From positions 62,001 to 126,000 of the forward strand of contig NZ_NFLN01000004.1 in NCBI RefSeq assembly GCF_002160955.1: a stretch of DNA of 64,000 nucleotides, read 5' to 3'. The DNA comes from Gemmiger sp. An120. Its GTDB lineage: Bacteria > Bacillota > Clostridia > Oscillospirales > Ruminococcaceae. Shown in pieces: positions 7,488 through 16,101 of the stretch; within the stretch, counting starts at the first letter, position 1, and each line of letters opens with the position of its first letter. The position numbers and the translations under genes were made by a program. The notes below the pieces were generated by a model. The model was given only the letters and a program-made list of their open reading frames with translations, was not told where the DNA came from and did not search any database.

Positions 7488-9308
7488 ATGTGTGGAATTG
7501 TTGGATATACCGGCTACCGCAATGCGGTGGAAGTTCTGATGGAAGGCCTGAGCAAGCTGGAGTACCGGGGATATGACTCGGCCGGTGTGGCGGTCAACGA
7601 CGGTGGAAGCATCCAGGTGGAAAAGGCCATGGGCCGGCTGGAGGCGCTGCGGCAGAAGCTGGCGGCCCATCCCCTGCCGGAATGCGGCTGCGGCATCGGC
7701 CATACCCGCTGGGCCACCCACGGCGCCCCCAGCGACATCAACAGCCATCCCCACAGCGGCGGCCGGGTATGCATCGTGCACAACGGCATTATTGAAAACT
7801 ATGCCCACCTGAAAGAGAACCTGCTGCGCAAAGGATACACCTTTGAAAGCGACACCGACACCGAGGTGCTGGCCAAGCTGCTGGACAGCTGCTACCAGGG
7901 CGACCCGCTGGCGGCCCTACAGAAGATGGCCAGCCGGGTGCGGGGCAGTTACGCGCTGGCCGTGCTGTTCCGGGATGTGCCGGACACCCTGTTTGCCGTG
8001 CGCCGGGAAAGCCCGCTGATCGTGGGGTACGGCCAGGGCGAGAATTTTGTGGCCTCGGATATCCCGGCGCTGCTGCGCTACACCCGCCAGTACAGCGTGC
8101 TGGACGAGGGCGAGGTGGCGGTGCTGCAGCCCGGCGGGGTCTGCGTGTACAACGAGTTCGGGCATGTGATCCAGAAAGAGCGCCTGACGGTGGACTGGGA
8201 TCTGGAAGCCGCGGAAAAGGGCGGCTATCCCCACTTCATGCTCAAAGAGATCCACGAACAGCCCCGGGCCATTGCCGCCACGGTAAATCCCCGGGTACAG
8301 GACGGACTGCCCTGTCTGGGCCTGGAAACCATCACAGATGATTACCTGCGCAAAATCCGCTCGGTGCAGTTTGTGGCCTGCGGAACCGCCATGCATGCCG
8401 GTATGGTGGGCCGCGCGCTGGTGGAACAGCTGGCCCGGGTGCCCGCCGCGGTGGACATTGCCAGCGAGTTCCGGTACCGGGACCCGCTGGTGGGGCCGGA
8501 GGACCTGGTGGTGATCATCAGCCAGAGCGGCGAGACCAGCGATACCCTGGCGGCGCTGCGGCTGGCACGCAAAAAAGGCGCCAAGGTACTGGCCGTGGTA
8601 AACGTGGTGGGCTCTTCCATCGCCCGTGAGGCGGATGAGGTACTGTACACCCATGCCGGGCCGGAAATCGCGGTGGCCTCCACCAAGGCCTACAGCGTGC
8701 AGCTGTGCGCTATGTACCTGCTGGCGCTGCAGATGTCGCTGGCACGGGGCGTCCGGTCGGAGATGGAGGTGCGTATGCTGACCGCCGAGCTGCAAAAAGC
8801 CGGCGACCGCCAGCAGGCGCTTCTGGACAGCTGCGACCAGGTGCAGTACCTGGCCAGTCAGTTCATGAACAGCGAAGATCTGTTCTTTATGGGGCGCGGG
8901 CTGGACTACGCCCTGAGCCTGGAGGCCTCGCTGAAACTCAAGGAAATCAGTTACATCCATTCGGAGGCTTATGCGGCCGGTGAGCTGAAGCACGGCACCA
9001 TTTCGCTGGTGGTGCCCGGTACGCCGGTGGTGGCGCTGGCCACCCAGCAGGCGGTCAGCGAAAAGACGCTGTCCAATGTGCGGGAGGCACGCAGCCGGGG
9101 CGCGCGGGTGATCCTGGTATGCCGGGAAAACACCCTGGTGCCGGAGGATGCGGCGGACTATCTGCTGCGTCTGCCGGACTGCCCGGATCTGTTGATGCCG
9201 CTGCAGATGATCGTGCCGCTGCAGCTGTTTGCCTATTACATGAGCGTGCTGCGGGGCTGCGATGTGGATAAACCCCGCAATCTGGCCAAGAGCGTTACGG
9301 TGGAGTAA
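7488..9308 (+). CDS. glmS: Glutamine-fructose-6-phosphate aminotransferase (isomerizing)
   Basis: GlmS makes glucosamine-6-phosphate from fructose-6-phosphate and glutamine, the entry step to UDP-GlcNAc and peptidoglycan. The 606-residue length is normal. MCGIVGYTGYRNAVEVLMEG places the nucleophilic Cys2 after Met removal. The glutaminase domain also shows HTRWATHG and HNGIIENY. The two SIS domains contain FVACGTAMHAGMVG, ISQSGETSDTLAAL and ASTKAYSVQL, and the end reads PRNLAKSVTVE as expected. The ATG at 7488 is fixed by Cys2. In-frame codons upstream lie in the leader. It is controlled by the ribozyme upstream and is followed by a strong terminator. Confidence 0.98.
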   Translation: MCGIVGYTGYRNAVEVLMEGLSKLEYRGYDSAGVAVNDGGSIQVEKAMGRLEALRQKLAAHPLPECGCGIGHTRWATHGAPSDINSHPHSGGRVCIVHNGIIENYAHLKENLLRKGYTFESDTDTEVLAKLLDSCYQGDPLAALQKMASRVRGSYALAVLFRDVPDTLFAVRRESPLIVGYGQGENFVASDIPALLRYTRQYSVLDEGEVAVLQPGGVCVYNEFGHVIQKERLTVDWDLEAAEKGGYPHFMLKEIHEQPRAIAATVNPRVQDGLPCLGLETITDDYLRKIRSVQFVACGTAMHAGMVGRALVEQLARVPAAVDIASEFRYRDPLVGPEDLVVIISQSGETSDTLAALRLARKKGAKVLAVVNVVGSSIAREADEVLYTHAGPEIAVASTKAYSVQLCAMYLLALQMSLARGVRSEMEVRMLTAELQKAGDRQQALLDSCDQVQYLASQFMNSEDLFFMGRGLDYALSLEASLKLKEISYIHSEAYAAGELKHGTISLVVPGTPVVALATQQAVSEKTLSNVREARSRGARVILVCRENTLVPEDAADYLLRLPDCPDLLMPLQMIVPLQLFAYYMSVLRGCDVDKPRNLAKSVTVE

Positions 9309-9322
9309 ACTCTGCTGATTTT

Positions 9323-9356
9323 CGCCCCGCGGCGTTTTGTCGCGGGGCGTGTTTTT
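9323..9356 (+). terminator. Terminator of glmS
   Basis: CGCCCCGCG (9323-9331) pairs with CGCGGGGCG (9341-9349), followed by TGTTTTT. Confidence 0.9.
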
Positions 9357-9393
9357 GCCCGCCGGCTTTCTTGCAACGGACGGCAGCAGCCTC

Positions 9394-9422
9394 TGGAATT
9401 TTGGCCGCGGCCACGCTATAAT
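9394..9422 (+). promoter_or_regulatory. Probable promoter of the AI-2E-type permease
   Basis: A perfect TATAAT (9417-9422) is preceded at 17 bases by TGGAAT (9394-9399), a weak -35. Confidence 0.55.
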
Positions 9423-9476
9423 AAGAACAGAAAAGAAAAGAAGCGCCGCCTGACTGTGCGGCGGGGAGCGTGAAGG

Positions 9477-10661
9477 ATGAAGAACAACAAATGGCAGGTC
9501 ACGCAGAATGTGGCCTCCCACCTGATCGTGGTATTTTCCGGCATTCTGTTTTACCTGGGCCTATCCAACTTTGCACAGGTCAAAGCCGTGGCCGGGCAGG
9601 TTTTCTCCCTTTTGTCGCCGTTTTTCATCGGCATTGCCATCGCCTATCTGCTGGATGGCCCCGCCCGCTATTTTCAGAAAAAGCTGTTTCGCGGCAAGCG
9701 CGGCCCCGCTGTGGCGCTTTCCTTTGTCTGTGCGCTGGTTCTGGTGGGCGTGCTGCTGGGGCTGGTCATTCCCCAGGTGGTGCAGAGCCTTACCACCCTG
9801 GCTGCCGGTGTACCCGGCTATCTGACCCAGCTGCGGGTCTGGATCCAGGATATCTCGGTTGAATTCGGGCTGGACAGCGCGGAACTGGACAAGGTTCTTT
9901 CTTCTTACGGGGAGATGATCAGCCAGGCCAGCAGCCTGATTACCACCCTGGTACTGCCCAAACTGCTGGGCTACGGTGTGGCCATCGGCAACGGGCTGGT
10001 TACCGCTGTTACCGCCATCATCTCGGCGCTGTACATGCTGCTGGAAAAAGACAAGCTGATCCACCAGATGCACAAGGTGGTTTACGCTGCGCTGCCGCCC
10101 CGCCGGGGCCGCAAGGTACTGGAAACCTGCAGCCATGCCAACGAGGTATTCAGCGGGTTTATCAACGGCAAACTGCTGGACAGCCTGATCATCGGCATTA
10201 TCTGCTTTATTGGTATGTCCCTGTTCCGGATGCCCCTTGCCGTGCTGATCAGCACGGTGATCGGCGTGACCAACGTGATCCCCTTCTTCGGACCATTTAT
10301 CGGTGCGATCCCCAGCATCATGATCCTGCTGATCTTCGACCCCATCAAGGCGCTGGAATTTGCCATCTTTGTGCTGGTGCTGCAGCAGTTTGACGGCAAC
10401 ATCCTGGGGCCCAAGATTCTGGGCGATTCCACCGGCCTTTCCGCCCTGTGGGTGCTGGTTACCATCATTGTGGGCGGCGGATTGTTCGGGTTCCCCGGTA
10501 TGGTGCTGGGTGTGCCCACCTTTGCGGTGCTGTACTCGCTGGTCAGCGACTGGCTGGCTCTGGCGCTCAAACGCCGTGGGGTGGACGAATACGGCCATCC
10601 CCTGCCGCCGGAGGAATGTCTGCCGCCGGAGGCCGAAGAAACGGCCCCGTCAACCGAATAA
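9477..10661 (+). CDS. AI-2E family transporter
   Basis: The 394-residue membrane protein belongs to the AI-2E/PerM family. It has hydrophobic segments at the N-terminus (LIVVFSGILFYLGLS, LLSPFFIGIAIAYLL). A long periplasmic or extracellular-type helical region follows (residues about 90-150). The conserved C-terminal block contains NVIPFFGPFIGAIPSIMILL, FDGNILGPKILGDSTGLSAL and GGGLFGFPGMVLGVP. Members are implicated in autoinducer-2 release or cation/proton antiport, and the substrate cannot be told from sequence. luxS lies in the same window but 49 kb away. It has its own promoter and a bidirectional terminator. Confidence 0.9.
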   Translation: MKNNKWQVTQNVASHLIVVFSGILFYLGLSNFAQVKAVAGQVFSLLSPFFIGIAIAYLLDGPARYFQKKLFRGKRGPAVALSFVCALVLVGVLLGLVIPQVVQSLTTLAAGVPGYLTQLRVWIQDISVEFGLDSAELDKVLSSYGEMISQASSLITTLVLPKLLGYGVAIGNGLVTAVTAIISALYMLLEKDKLIHQMHKVVYAALPPRRGRKVLETCSHANEVFSGFINGKLLDSLIIGIICFIGMSLFRMPLAVLISTVIGVTNVIPFFGPFIGAIPSIMILLIFDPIKALEFAIFVLVLQQFDGNILGPKILGDSTGLSALWVLVTIIVGGGLFGFPGMVLGVPTFAVLYSLVSDWLALALKRRGVDEYGHPLPPEECLPPEAEETAPSTE

Positions 10662-10702
10662 CGCAAAAAGGACGCTCCCTGTCGGGAGCGTCCTTTTTTG
10701 CG
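10662..10702. terminator. Bidirectional terminator between convergent genes
   Basis: An almost perfect palindrome CGCAAAAAAGGACGCTCCC with its complement around a 4-base loop (10680-10683) gives T-runs on both strands. It serves the permease gene and the convergent membrane-protein gene. Confidence 0.92.
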
Positions 10703-10708
10703 TATTAT

Positions 10709-12064
10709 TTACAGCAGGGCGCCCACGCCCTGCCAGGCCATACGCGCCATCATTACCAGAGACAGAGCATAAAACGCGCCGAAGCCCAGCTGGTCCATCC
10801 GGCCCCGGGGCGGGCAGCGCCGCACCAGCAGCAGGCACAGGGCCATGATGGCAAGCATAAAGAAGAGCTCGGTACGGGTGCCGGAGATCCAGATGGTGGG
10901 CGAAAAGCCCAGCATTCCCTGGGTGCACAGCCCGGCGGCCATCACCCACAGGCCAACCCAGCCCCGGATGCCCGGGCCCAGCGCCGCCAGCAGCGCCACG
11001 CAGCAGAGTAAAAACAGCACGCAGCAAACGACAAGCGGCAGGTAGGCCGCCCAGCTGCCGCTGGTTTGCAGGGTCACGCTGCCCTCCTCGTAATCCGAGG
11101 GGCGCAGAATTTCCAGCGCAGGCAGCAGGCGGAAGATCCACTCCCCGGCCCAGCCAAAGAGCAGAACCGCCGCCAGCGGAACGCCCGCGCAGAACAGAGG
11201 CAGCGGACGTCGGGCACAGCGCCAGACAGCCCGCGCCAGCAATACGCAGAAGATCAGGAATACCCAGTTCCGCTCAAAGAACAGCGGTTCCAGGCTGAAT
11301 ACCAGCCCCAGTTCCAGCCGCTGGGCCAGCCCCCGCATGGGCATGTCCACCCAGTAGGAGGCCGTCTCCCCGGCTGTGCGGTTGGCGACGCCGGGCGAAA
11401 GGGCGGCAAACGCCAGCATCAGCACCGCAATCAGGGTCATCCCCGCCAGAAGCACGCTTACCGGGCGGCGATGCGCCAGACGCCAGATACAGAACGGAAC
11501 CAGGCAGAGGGTGCAGAACAGGGCCACCGGTTCCATATTGCAGGCAAATGCCATCCCTGCCAGCGCCAGGGCGGTTTGCCAGGGCCGCACCGGCTTGCCG
11601 TGGATACTGCGTATCAGCAGGCCCATGGCAGCCAGAGCCGCCGCCCCGGTCCAGAGATAAAACACGGTGGTGACCATCCAGCCCGCGCCGGAAATATGGT
11701 GCCAGGGATAGAACGCCAGCACACCGCAGGCGGTCATGGCCGCCCAGGGACGACTCTCCAGCCGGGCGGCCCGGCAGAGCAGCCAGGGCAGGCTGGCCAG
11801 GATCAGGCTGTCGAAAATCTTCCACACCCAGTACGGCAGCCGGGCAAACCAGGCCATGAATCCGTCGATGATCAGCCGGGCCGACCAGACCTGATAATGC
11901 CGCAGCAGGAACTGGGGCCAGGTCTCCACGTTCAGCACCGAACCGTAGTACAGATCATCGTTGCTGGCCGTCAGCGGCAGATGGTACAGGGCCACCGCCA
12001 GAAAAAACACACCGAAAATCACAGCCAGCCATATCCGGCGGCGCTTTGCTGTTTCTCCTCTCAT
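10709..12064 (-). CDS. Polytopic membrane protein, GT-C/DUF6056-like
   Basis: The 451-residue protein has about eleven hydrophobic segments and an early ASNDDLYYGS loop after the first membrane helix. This resembles the Asp-containing first loop of GT-C glycosyltransferases and DUF6056 proteins that decorate surface polymers. The function is therefore only suggested. The ATG at 12064 overlaps the stop of the upstream gene (ATGA), so longer upstream starts are unlikely. It pairs with the membrane-anchored 166-residue protein. Confidence 0.7.
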   Translation of the reverse strand: MRGETAKRRRIWLAVIFGVFFLAVALYHLPLTASNDDLYYGSVLNVETWPQFLLRHYQVWSARLIIDGFMAWFARLPYWVWKIFDSLILASLPWLLCRAARLESRPWAAMTACGVLAFYPWHHISGAGWMVTTVFYLWTGAAALAAMGLLIRSIHGKPVRPWQTALALAGMAFACNMEPVALFCTLCLVPFCIWRLAHRRPVSVLLAGMTLIAVLMLAFAALSPGVANRTAGETASYWVDMPMRGLAQRLELGLVFSLEPLFFERNWVFLIFCVLLARAVWRCARRPLPLFCAGVPLAAVLLFGWAGEWIFRLLPALEILRPSDYEEGSVTLQTSGSWAAYLPLVVCCVLFLLCCVALLAALGPGIRGWVGLWVMAAGLCTQGMLGFSPTIWISGTRTELFFMLAIMALCLLLVRRCPPRGRMDQLGFGAFYALSLVMMARMAWQGVGALL

Positions 12065-12561
12065 GCCAACACCTCGCTGAGCATCACACCGGTATGTACC
12101 AGATTGTTTCGCTGGTTGGACCGGTCCAGGATGCAGAGTTCGCAGCTGTCGGCCGCGGCGGCCAGCTTGTCCGGGACCAGGGCATAAAAGCCGCCGAACA
12201 GGGCGTTCTGCGGATCGTCCAGCGTCTCCATCGGCTCCTCGTTCTCCTCCATCACAGTGGGCAGGCGGGTATACCGGCCGGTGCGGCTGTCGTATACGGC
12301 CACCCATTGGCGCACCTGCTCATACCGCTCCCCCTCCGGCACGGCCCAGCCGGTCAGGGCAATATCCCCGTTCCGGGTATCTTCCGCCGGATAAAAGGCG
12401 CAGGCATAGCTGCCGGCCGGAAGAATCTCCAGCCCTTCGGTTGAAATGGTACGGGGAAGACGCAGTTCTGCCCGCAGCATCAGGCAGAACAACCCGATGG
12501 CCGCCAGACCCGCCGCCAGCACCAGGGCGGGGGCACGATCCCGTTTTGTATGTTTTGCCAC
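12061..12561 (-). CDS. Membrane-anchored protein of unknown function
   Basis: The 166-residue product begins VAKHTKRDRAPALVLAAGLA and has a single N-terminal membrane helix, followed by an external domain of about 130 residues. I chose the GTG at 12561 because AAAGGAGG lies 9 bases upstream. The ATG at 12609 would leave almost no leader after a TATACT -10 box (12619-12624). The external domain contains ILPAGSYACAFYPAED and ends with CELCILDRSNQRNNLVHTGV. No family is recognised. It overlaps the GT-C-like gene by 4 bases, implying joint function at the cell surface. Confidence 0.7.
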   Translation of the reverse strand: MAKHTKRDRAPALVLAAGLAAIGLFCLMLRAELRLPRTISTEGLEILPAGSYACAFYPAEDTRNGDIALTGWAVPEGERYEQVRQWVAVYDSRTGRYTRLPTVMEENEEPMETLDDPQNALFGGFYALVPDKLAAAADSCELCILDRSNQRNNLVHTGVMLSEVLA

Positions 12562-12655
12562 CTGCGGCAGCCTCCTTTGCGCCGCACCGGGCGCGAATTT
12601 TGTATTCATACGGTATCCAGTATAGCACATCTGTCCGACAGAAAAAAGCCGGACG

Positions 12656-12690
12656 AAAAAACGGCCGAAGGCGCTGCCTTCGGCCGTTTT
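12656..12690 (-). terminator. Terminator of the rpsF-ssb-rpsR operon
   Basis: AACGGCCGAAGGC pairs with GCCTTCGGCCGTT around a 3-base loop. A T-run follows on the reverse strand. Confidence 0.9.
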
Positions 12691-12708
12691 CAGTTGCTGG
12701 ATACGCGA

Positions 12709-12966
12709 TCAGTCGCTCACGTAGGGCATCAGGGCCACGTGACGGGCACGCTTGATGGCGACGGTCAGCTCACGCTGATGGAACGCGCAGGTGCCGGTTA
12801 CACGGCGGGGGATGATCTTGGCACGCTCGCTCACGTACTTGCGCAGACGGGCCACATCCTTGTAATCGATGTGCTCCACGCGATCCACGCAGAAGCTGCA
12901 TACCTTCTTGCGGCCGCGCCGCACGGGACGAGCGGGACGGGCGCCTTCGGTCTTTTCAAAAGCCAT
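12709..12966 (-). CDS. rpsR: 30S ribosomal protein S18
   Basis: The 85-residue protein contains the S18 signature: [20 protein letters not shown], then [20 protein letters not shown] and [14 protein letters not shown] near the N-terminus and the later TGTC/H show the zinc-binding C+ form. S18 pairs with S6 on the 30S platform. It is the last gene of the rpsF-ssb-rpsR operon. GGAGG precedes the ATG. Confidence 0.98.
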   Translation of the reverse strand: MAFEKTEGARPARPVRRGRKKVCSFCVDRVEHIDYKDVARLRKYVSERAKIIPRRVTGTCAFHQRELTVAIKRARHVALMPYVSD

Positions 12967-13025
12967 GGCTTGTTACCTCCTGTCAGAATACTGTCGAACT
13001 CTGTGTTCGGGCCGGAAACCGGCCT

Positions 13026-13481
13026 TTAGAACGGAAGATCCTCGCTGTCGGCATCGATCACCGAGAAATCTTCATTGCTGCCCACGGAATAGCTGGGGGC
13101 CGCTTCCACGGCGGCCGGCCGGGCATACTCCTGCGGCGCGGGGCTGCCGCTGTTGCCGGACCCCTTGCTGCCCACGAAGTTGGCGTTGTTGGCCACAATC
13201 TCGATGGCAGTGCGGTTATTGCCGTTCTTGTCCTGGTAGCTGCGGGACTGCAGACGGCCATCCACGGCGATCATCTCGCCCTTGTGGAAGTACCGGCAGA
13301 TGAACTCTGCGGTACGGTCCCAGGCGGTCACGTCGAAGAAGTCGGCCTGCATCTGACCGTTGGCATCGCGCCGGCCCCGGTCGCAAGCAATGCGAAGGGA
13401 CGCCACGCTCTTGCCGGTGTTGGTCTGGCGCAGCTGCGGGTCGGACACCAGCCGGCCCATGATCGCAACAACATTCAGCAT
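13026..13481 (-). CDS. ssb: Single-stranded DNA-binding protein
   Basis: The 151-residue SSB has the N-terminal OB fold (MLNVVAIMGRLVSDPQLRQT, VASLRIACDRG, FFDVTAWDRTAEFICRYFHK). A disordered Gly/Ser/Pro linker follows, then the acidic tip DSEDLPF, which recruits replication and repair partners. It lies between rpsF and rpsR as in most Firmicutes. Confidence 0.97.
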   Translation of the reverse strand: MLNVVAIMGRLVSDPQLRQTNTGKSVASLRIACDRGRRDANGQMQADFFDVTAWDRTAEFICRYFHKGEMIAVDGRLQSRSYQDKNGNNRTAIEIVANNANFVGSKGSGNSGSPAPQEYARPAAVEAAPSYSVGSNEDFSVIDADSEDLPF

Positions 13482-13492
13482 GGTTTGCCTCC

Positions 13493-13777
13493 TTACGCCT
13501 CGACAGCGGTGGTCAAGAAGCGCAGAACACCGTCGGTGATCTTGTAAACACGCTCCAGCTCAGCGGGGAAGCTGGGCTCGCTGGTGAACTGGATCACAGT
13601 GTAAACGCCCTCGACCTCGTCGTTGATGGGATACGCCAGACGGCGCTTGCCCCACTCGTCGACAGAATCGATGGTGCCGTTCGCCTCGATGAGGGACTTG
13701 AACTTGCCCACCAGAGCGGTGGAAGCCTCCTCATCCAGAGCGGCGCTGGTAACCAGCATGGTTTCGTACTTAGCCAT
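13493..13777 (-). CDS. rpsF: 30S ribosomal protein S6
   Basis: The 94-residue protein shows the S6 fold and motifs: MAKYETMLVTSAALDEE, DEWGKRRLAYPINDEVEGVY and the ending LERVYKITDGVLRFL. AAAGGAGG sits upstream of the ATG at 13777; a longer upstream start has no such site. It is the first gene of the rpsF-ssb-rpsR operon and S6 dimerises with S18. Confidence 0.97.
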   Translation of the reverse strand: MAKYETMLVTSAALDEEASTALVGKFKSLIEANGTIDSVDEWGKRRLAYPINDEVEGVYTVIQFTSEPSFPAELERVYKITDGVLRFLTTAVEA

Positions 13778-13804
13778 TCTCTGTACACCTCCTTTTGGAC
13801 GTAT

Positions 13805-13845
13805 GGCCCCTTTCGGGGCAAGGATGCGGCGCAAAACAGCGCGCC
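13805..13845 (-). promoter_or_regulatory. rpsF leader hairpins, possible S6:S18 binding element
   Basis: Two hairpins lie in the 5' leader: GGCGC...GCGCC (13828-13845) and GCCCC with a short loop and GGGGC (13805-13819). Many bacteria carry an S6:S18-binding leader element here for autoregulation. I cannot confirm its conserved bulge, so this is a candidate by position. Confidence 0.4.
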
Positions 13846-13875
13846 GCCGCTGCCCTGTTCACAAGGCAGCAACTT

Positions 13876-13904
13876 ATTATATCAAACCACCCCGCGGCTG
13901 TCAA
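13876..13904 (-). promoter_or_regulatory. rpsF operon promoter
   Basis: A perfect TTGACA (13899-13904), a 17-base spacer and a perfect TATAAT (13876-13881) on the reverse strand. The -35 box lies wholly in the loop of the galU terminator. Confidence 0.9.
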
Positions 13905-13920
13905 GCGGCCGCGGGGTGGT
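13887..13920 (-). terminator. galU terminator overlapping the rpsF promoter
   Basis: A perfect 12-bp stem (13887-13898 with 13908-13919) encloses a 9-base loop. On the reverse strand only a short T stretch follows; on the forward strand there are six T. It should insulate rpsF from galU transcription, though it may be weak in that direction. Confidence 0.7.
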
Positions 13921-13942
13921 TTTTTGCGAAAAATCCGCGTGT

Positions 13943-14812
13943 TTACAGGGTTTTGCTCACCTCACGCAGATACTCCCGGAACGCCGGGCCGATCTCCGGA
14001 TGGCGCAGGGCGGTTTCCACCTGGGCCTGCATCACACCCAGCTTGTTGCCCATGTCGTACCGCTTGCCGGTAAAGTCCACACCGGTCACGCCCTTTTCCC
14101 GGGCCAGCACCGCCATGGCGTCGGTGAGCTGGATCTCCCCGCCCGCACCGGGAGCGGTATGCTCCAGGATGGTGTAGATCTCCGGGGTCAGCAGGCAGCG
14201 GCCCAGGATGGAGAAGTTGGAGAATTCCTGCCCGGGGGCGGGCTTCTCGATCATATCGTCAATGAAATAGTGGTTGCCCTGAATAGGCTCGGCCTTCATG
14301 GAGCAATACTTCTGCAGATCGGCCTTGGGCACCTCCTTGATGCCCACCGCAGCCCGGCCGTAGGCCTCGTAGGCCCGGATCAGCTGGCCGGCCACCGGGT
14401 CTTCGCCCATGATCACGTCGTCGCCGTACATGACCACAAAGGGCTCATCGCCGGTAAAGGGCTTGGCCATCAGCACCGCATGCCCCAGGCCCAGGGTCTG
14501 CTTCTGGCGCACAAAGAAGATGTTGGCCATGCCGGCAATGCCCAGGCATTCCTCCAGGGCCTTCTCCTTGCCGGGGCGGCCCAGCGCGGTCTCCAGTTCG
14601 GGGGCACGGTCGAAGTGGTCCTCAATAATGTCCTTATTGCGGCCGGTGATGATCAGGATGTCCTGAATACCGGCGGCCACCGCCTCTTCCACGATATACT
14701 GGATGGCAGGCTTGTCCACGATGGGCAGCATTTCCTTGGGCATGGCCTTGGTGGCGGGCAAAACCCGGGTACCCAGCCCGGCGGCCGGGATGATGGCTTT
14801 GGTCACTCGCAT
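13943..14812 (-). CDS. galU: UTP-glucose-1-phosphate uridylyltransferase
   Basis: GalU makes UDP-glucose for glycolipids and surface polysaccharides. The 289-residue length is standard. The nucleotide-binding start reads KAIIPAAGLGTRVLPATKAM and is followed by PKEMLPIVDKPAIQYIVEEA. Downstream motifs include LGLGHAVLMAK, DDVI, the MIEKPAPG loop and GEIQLTDAM, all typical. AAAGGAC lies upstream of the ATG. The preceding leftward gene ends 61 bases upstream, so it may share that transcript. Confidence 0.97.
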   Translation of the reverse strand: MRVTKAIIPAAGLGTRVLPATKAMPKEMLPIVDKPAIQYIVEEAVAAGIQDILIITGRNKDIIEDHFDRAPELETALGRPGKEKALEECLGIAGMANIFFVRQKQTLGLGHAVLMAKPFTGDEPFVVMYGDDVIMGEDPVAGQLIRAYEAYGRAAVGIKEVPKADLQKYCSMKAEPIQGNHYFIDDMIEKPAPGQEFSNFSILGRCLLTPEIYTILEHTAPGAGGEIQLTDAMAVLAREKGVTGVDFTGKRYDMGNKLGVMQAQVETALRHPEIGPAFREYLREVSKTL

Positions 14813-14873
14813 AATGCTATACCGTCCTTTTTTCTTTTCTATCCGTTTTATCTCTACCGGCAGAAAGCCGGCC

Positions 14874-15896
14874 TTACAACATGGTACCGGAGATGCCCAG
14901 CCAGCTCAGCAGGGTGCCCACCGAGGGCGAGGACATCAGCATAAAGAACTCCAGCATGGCCAGCGCCACCACAGCGCCCAGCGCCAGGATCAGCGCCACC
15001 AGGCTGGGACCGCCCGCCGCGGCCAGCGTCTGTTCCCGCACCTCAGTCTGGGGCGGGCAGCCGTCCAGCAGGCGGCGGATACGCCGCCCGGCCTCCCGGC
15101 GGTAGAAATAGGTACCGAACAGCCCGCAGGACAGCATCATGGCGGCCCGCAGACCCGCGGCCACGTTGGACAGGATCTGCAGCACGTTCGGATCCATCCA
15201 GGCAAAAAGCGGATGCCCGGCAATCTGCAGCATCAGCAGCACCGAGGGCGCCGAGAGCAGCAGGCTCAGCGCGCCGAAGGCCACTGCCGCCCCCCATACC
15301 CGGCGATAGAAGAAGTACAGCGGCCCGAACAGCAGCGCGCTGATGCTCATGCCGGTTTTCTGGCCGCTGACCTCCATCCGTTTGAAGTTCAGCAGATAGA
15401 TGGGCGCATTGTTGCCCACATAGGCCGCCCAGTAGCGGGCCTCGATGCCGTCCAGCTTTTCGTCCGGCTGCACCGGAAACTCCATCTGCACATAGGTCTG
15501 TTCCTGCTGTGCCTCCGTCTGCTGGGGACGGGCAGGGCCCGCCGCCTGATACCGGGGACCGGCAGCGCTGTGCTGGCCGGACTGTTCCGGTTCGGTCTCA
15601 TGCATGGGCGCACCGCAGCTGCGGCAGAACAGCGCCTCGGCGGGGTTCTGGGCCCCGCATGCCGGGCAGACGCCGGTGGGCTCCCGACGGGGCCGGTGGA
15701 AATGCTGTTCCTCCGGCGGCGGGGCGGGCTTCCATTCAAAGTCCGGGGCATGCCGGTCCTCAAACAGGCAATGGCCGGCTTTTTCGTAGCAATCACGGTG
15801 ATAAGGCGCACCGCACTCCGGGCAGACAACGATGTCGTCCCCCTGTTCAAAAGCCTTCTGGCATACGGCACATTTCTGGCCGGTATAATCGTACAT
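14874..15896 (-). CDS. RING-like and zinc-ribbon membrane protein (DUF2628-like)
   Basis: The 340-residue protein starts with a treble-clef/RING-type zinc finger (CAVCQKAFEQGDDIVVCPEC, then HRDCYEKAGHC). A Pro-rich linker and a zinc ribbon follow (CPACGAQNPAEALFCRSCG). A Gln-rich linker leads to a membrane part beginning WAAYVGNNAPIYLLNFKRME, where a short segment before the membrane resembles DUF2628 (SALLFGPLYFFYRRVWG). Four or five helices follow. The fold is that of a widespread Firmicute membrane protein with no assigned function. It has its own promoter at 15938-15966. Confidence 0.75.
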   Translation of the reverse strand: MYDYTGQKCAVCQKAFEQGDDIVVCPECGAPYHRDCYEKAGHCLFEDRHAPDFEWKPAPPPEEQHFHRPRREPTGVCPACGAQNPAEALFCRSCGAPMHETEPEQSGQHSAAGPRYQAAGPARPQQTEAQQEQTYVQMEFPVQPDEKLDGIEARYWAAYVGNNAPIYLLNFKRMEVSGQKTGMSISALLFGPLYFFYRRVWGAAVAFGALSLLLSAPSVLLMLQIAGHPLFAWMDPNVLQILSNVAAGLRAAMMLSCGLFGTYFYRREAGRRIRRLLDGCPPQTEVREQTLAAAGGPSLVALILALGAVVALAMLEFFMLMSSPSVGTLLSWLGISGTML

Positions 15897-15937
15897 ACAA
15901 ATTCCCTCCGCAGCGGGTAAAACGCTTGTTTTGTGTT

Positions 15938-15966
15938 ATTATACCGCAAAGGGGGACAAAAAGCAA
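15938..15966 (-). promoter_or_regulatory. Promoter of the RING/zinc-ribbon gene
   Basis: TTGCTT (15961-15966), 17 bases, TATAAT (15938-15943) on the reverse strand. Confidence 0.7.
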
Positions 15967-16010
15967 AACGAATCCCCCGTTCCGGCGGGCCAAATCATGA
16001 AAAATCCGTC

Positions 16011-16039
16011 TTTACTTTGTAAACTTTTTTCGATATACT
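16011..16039 (+). promoter_or_regulatory. prfB promoter
   Basis: TTTACT (16011-16016), 17 bases, TATACT (16034-16039). The leader holds a GGGCCCGCGGGCCCGCGG tract at 16069-16086 just before the ribosome site. Confidence 0.65.
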
Positions 16040-16101
16040 AAATCTGATTGACAAAATGAATCTCGAACGGGCCCGCGGGCCCGCGGAAAGGACAGGTGCC
16101 C

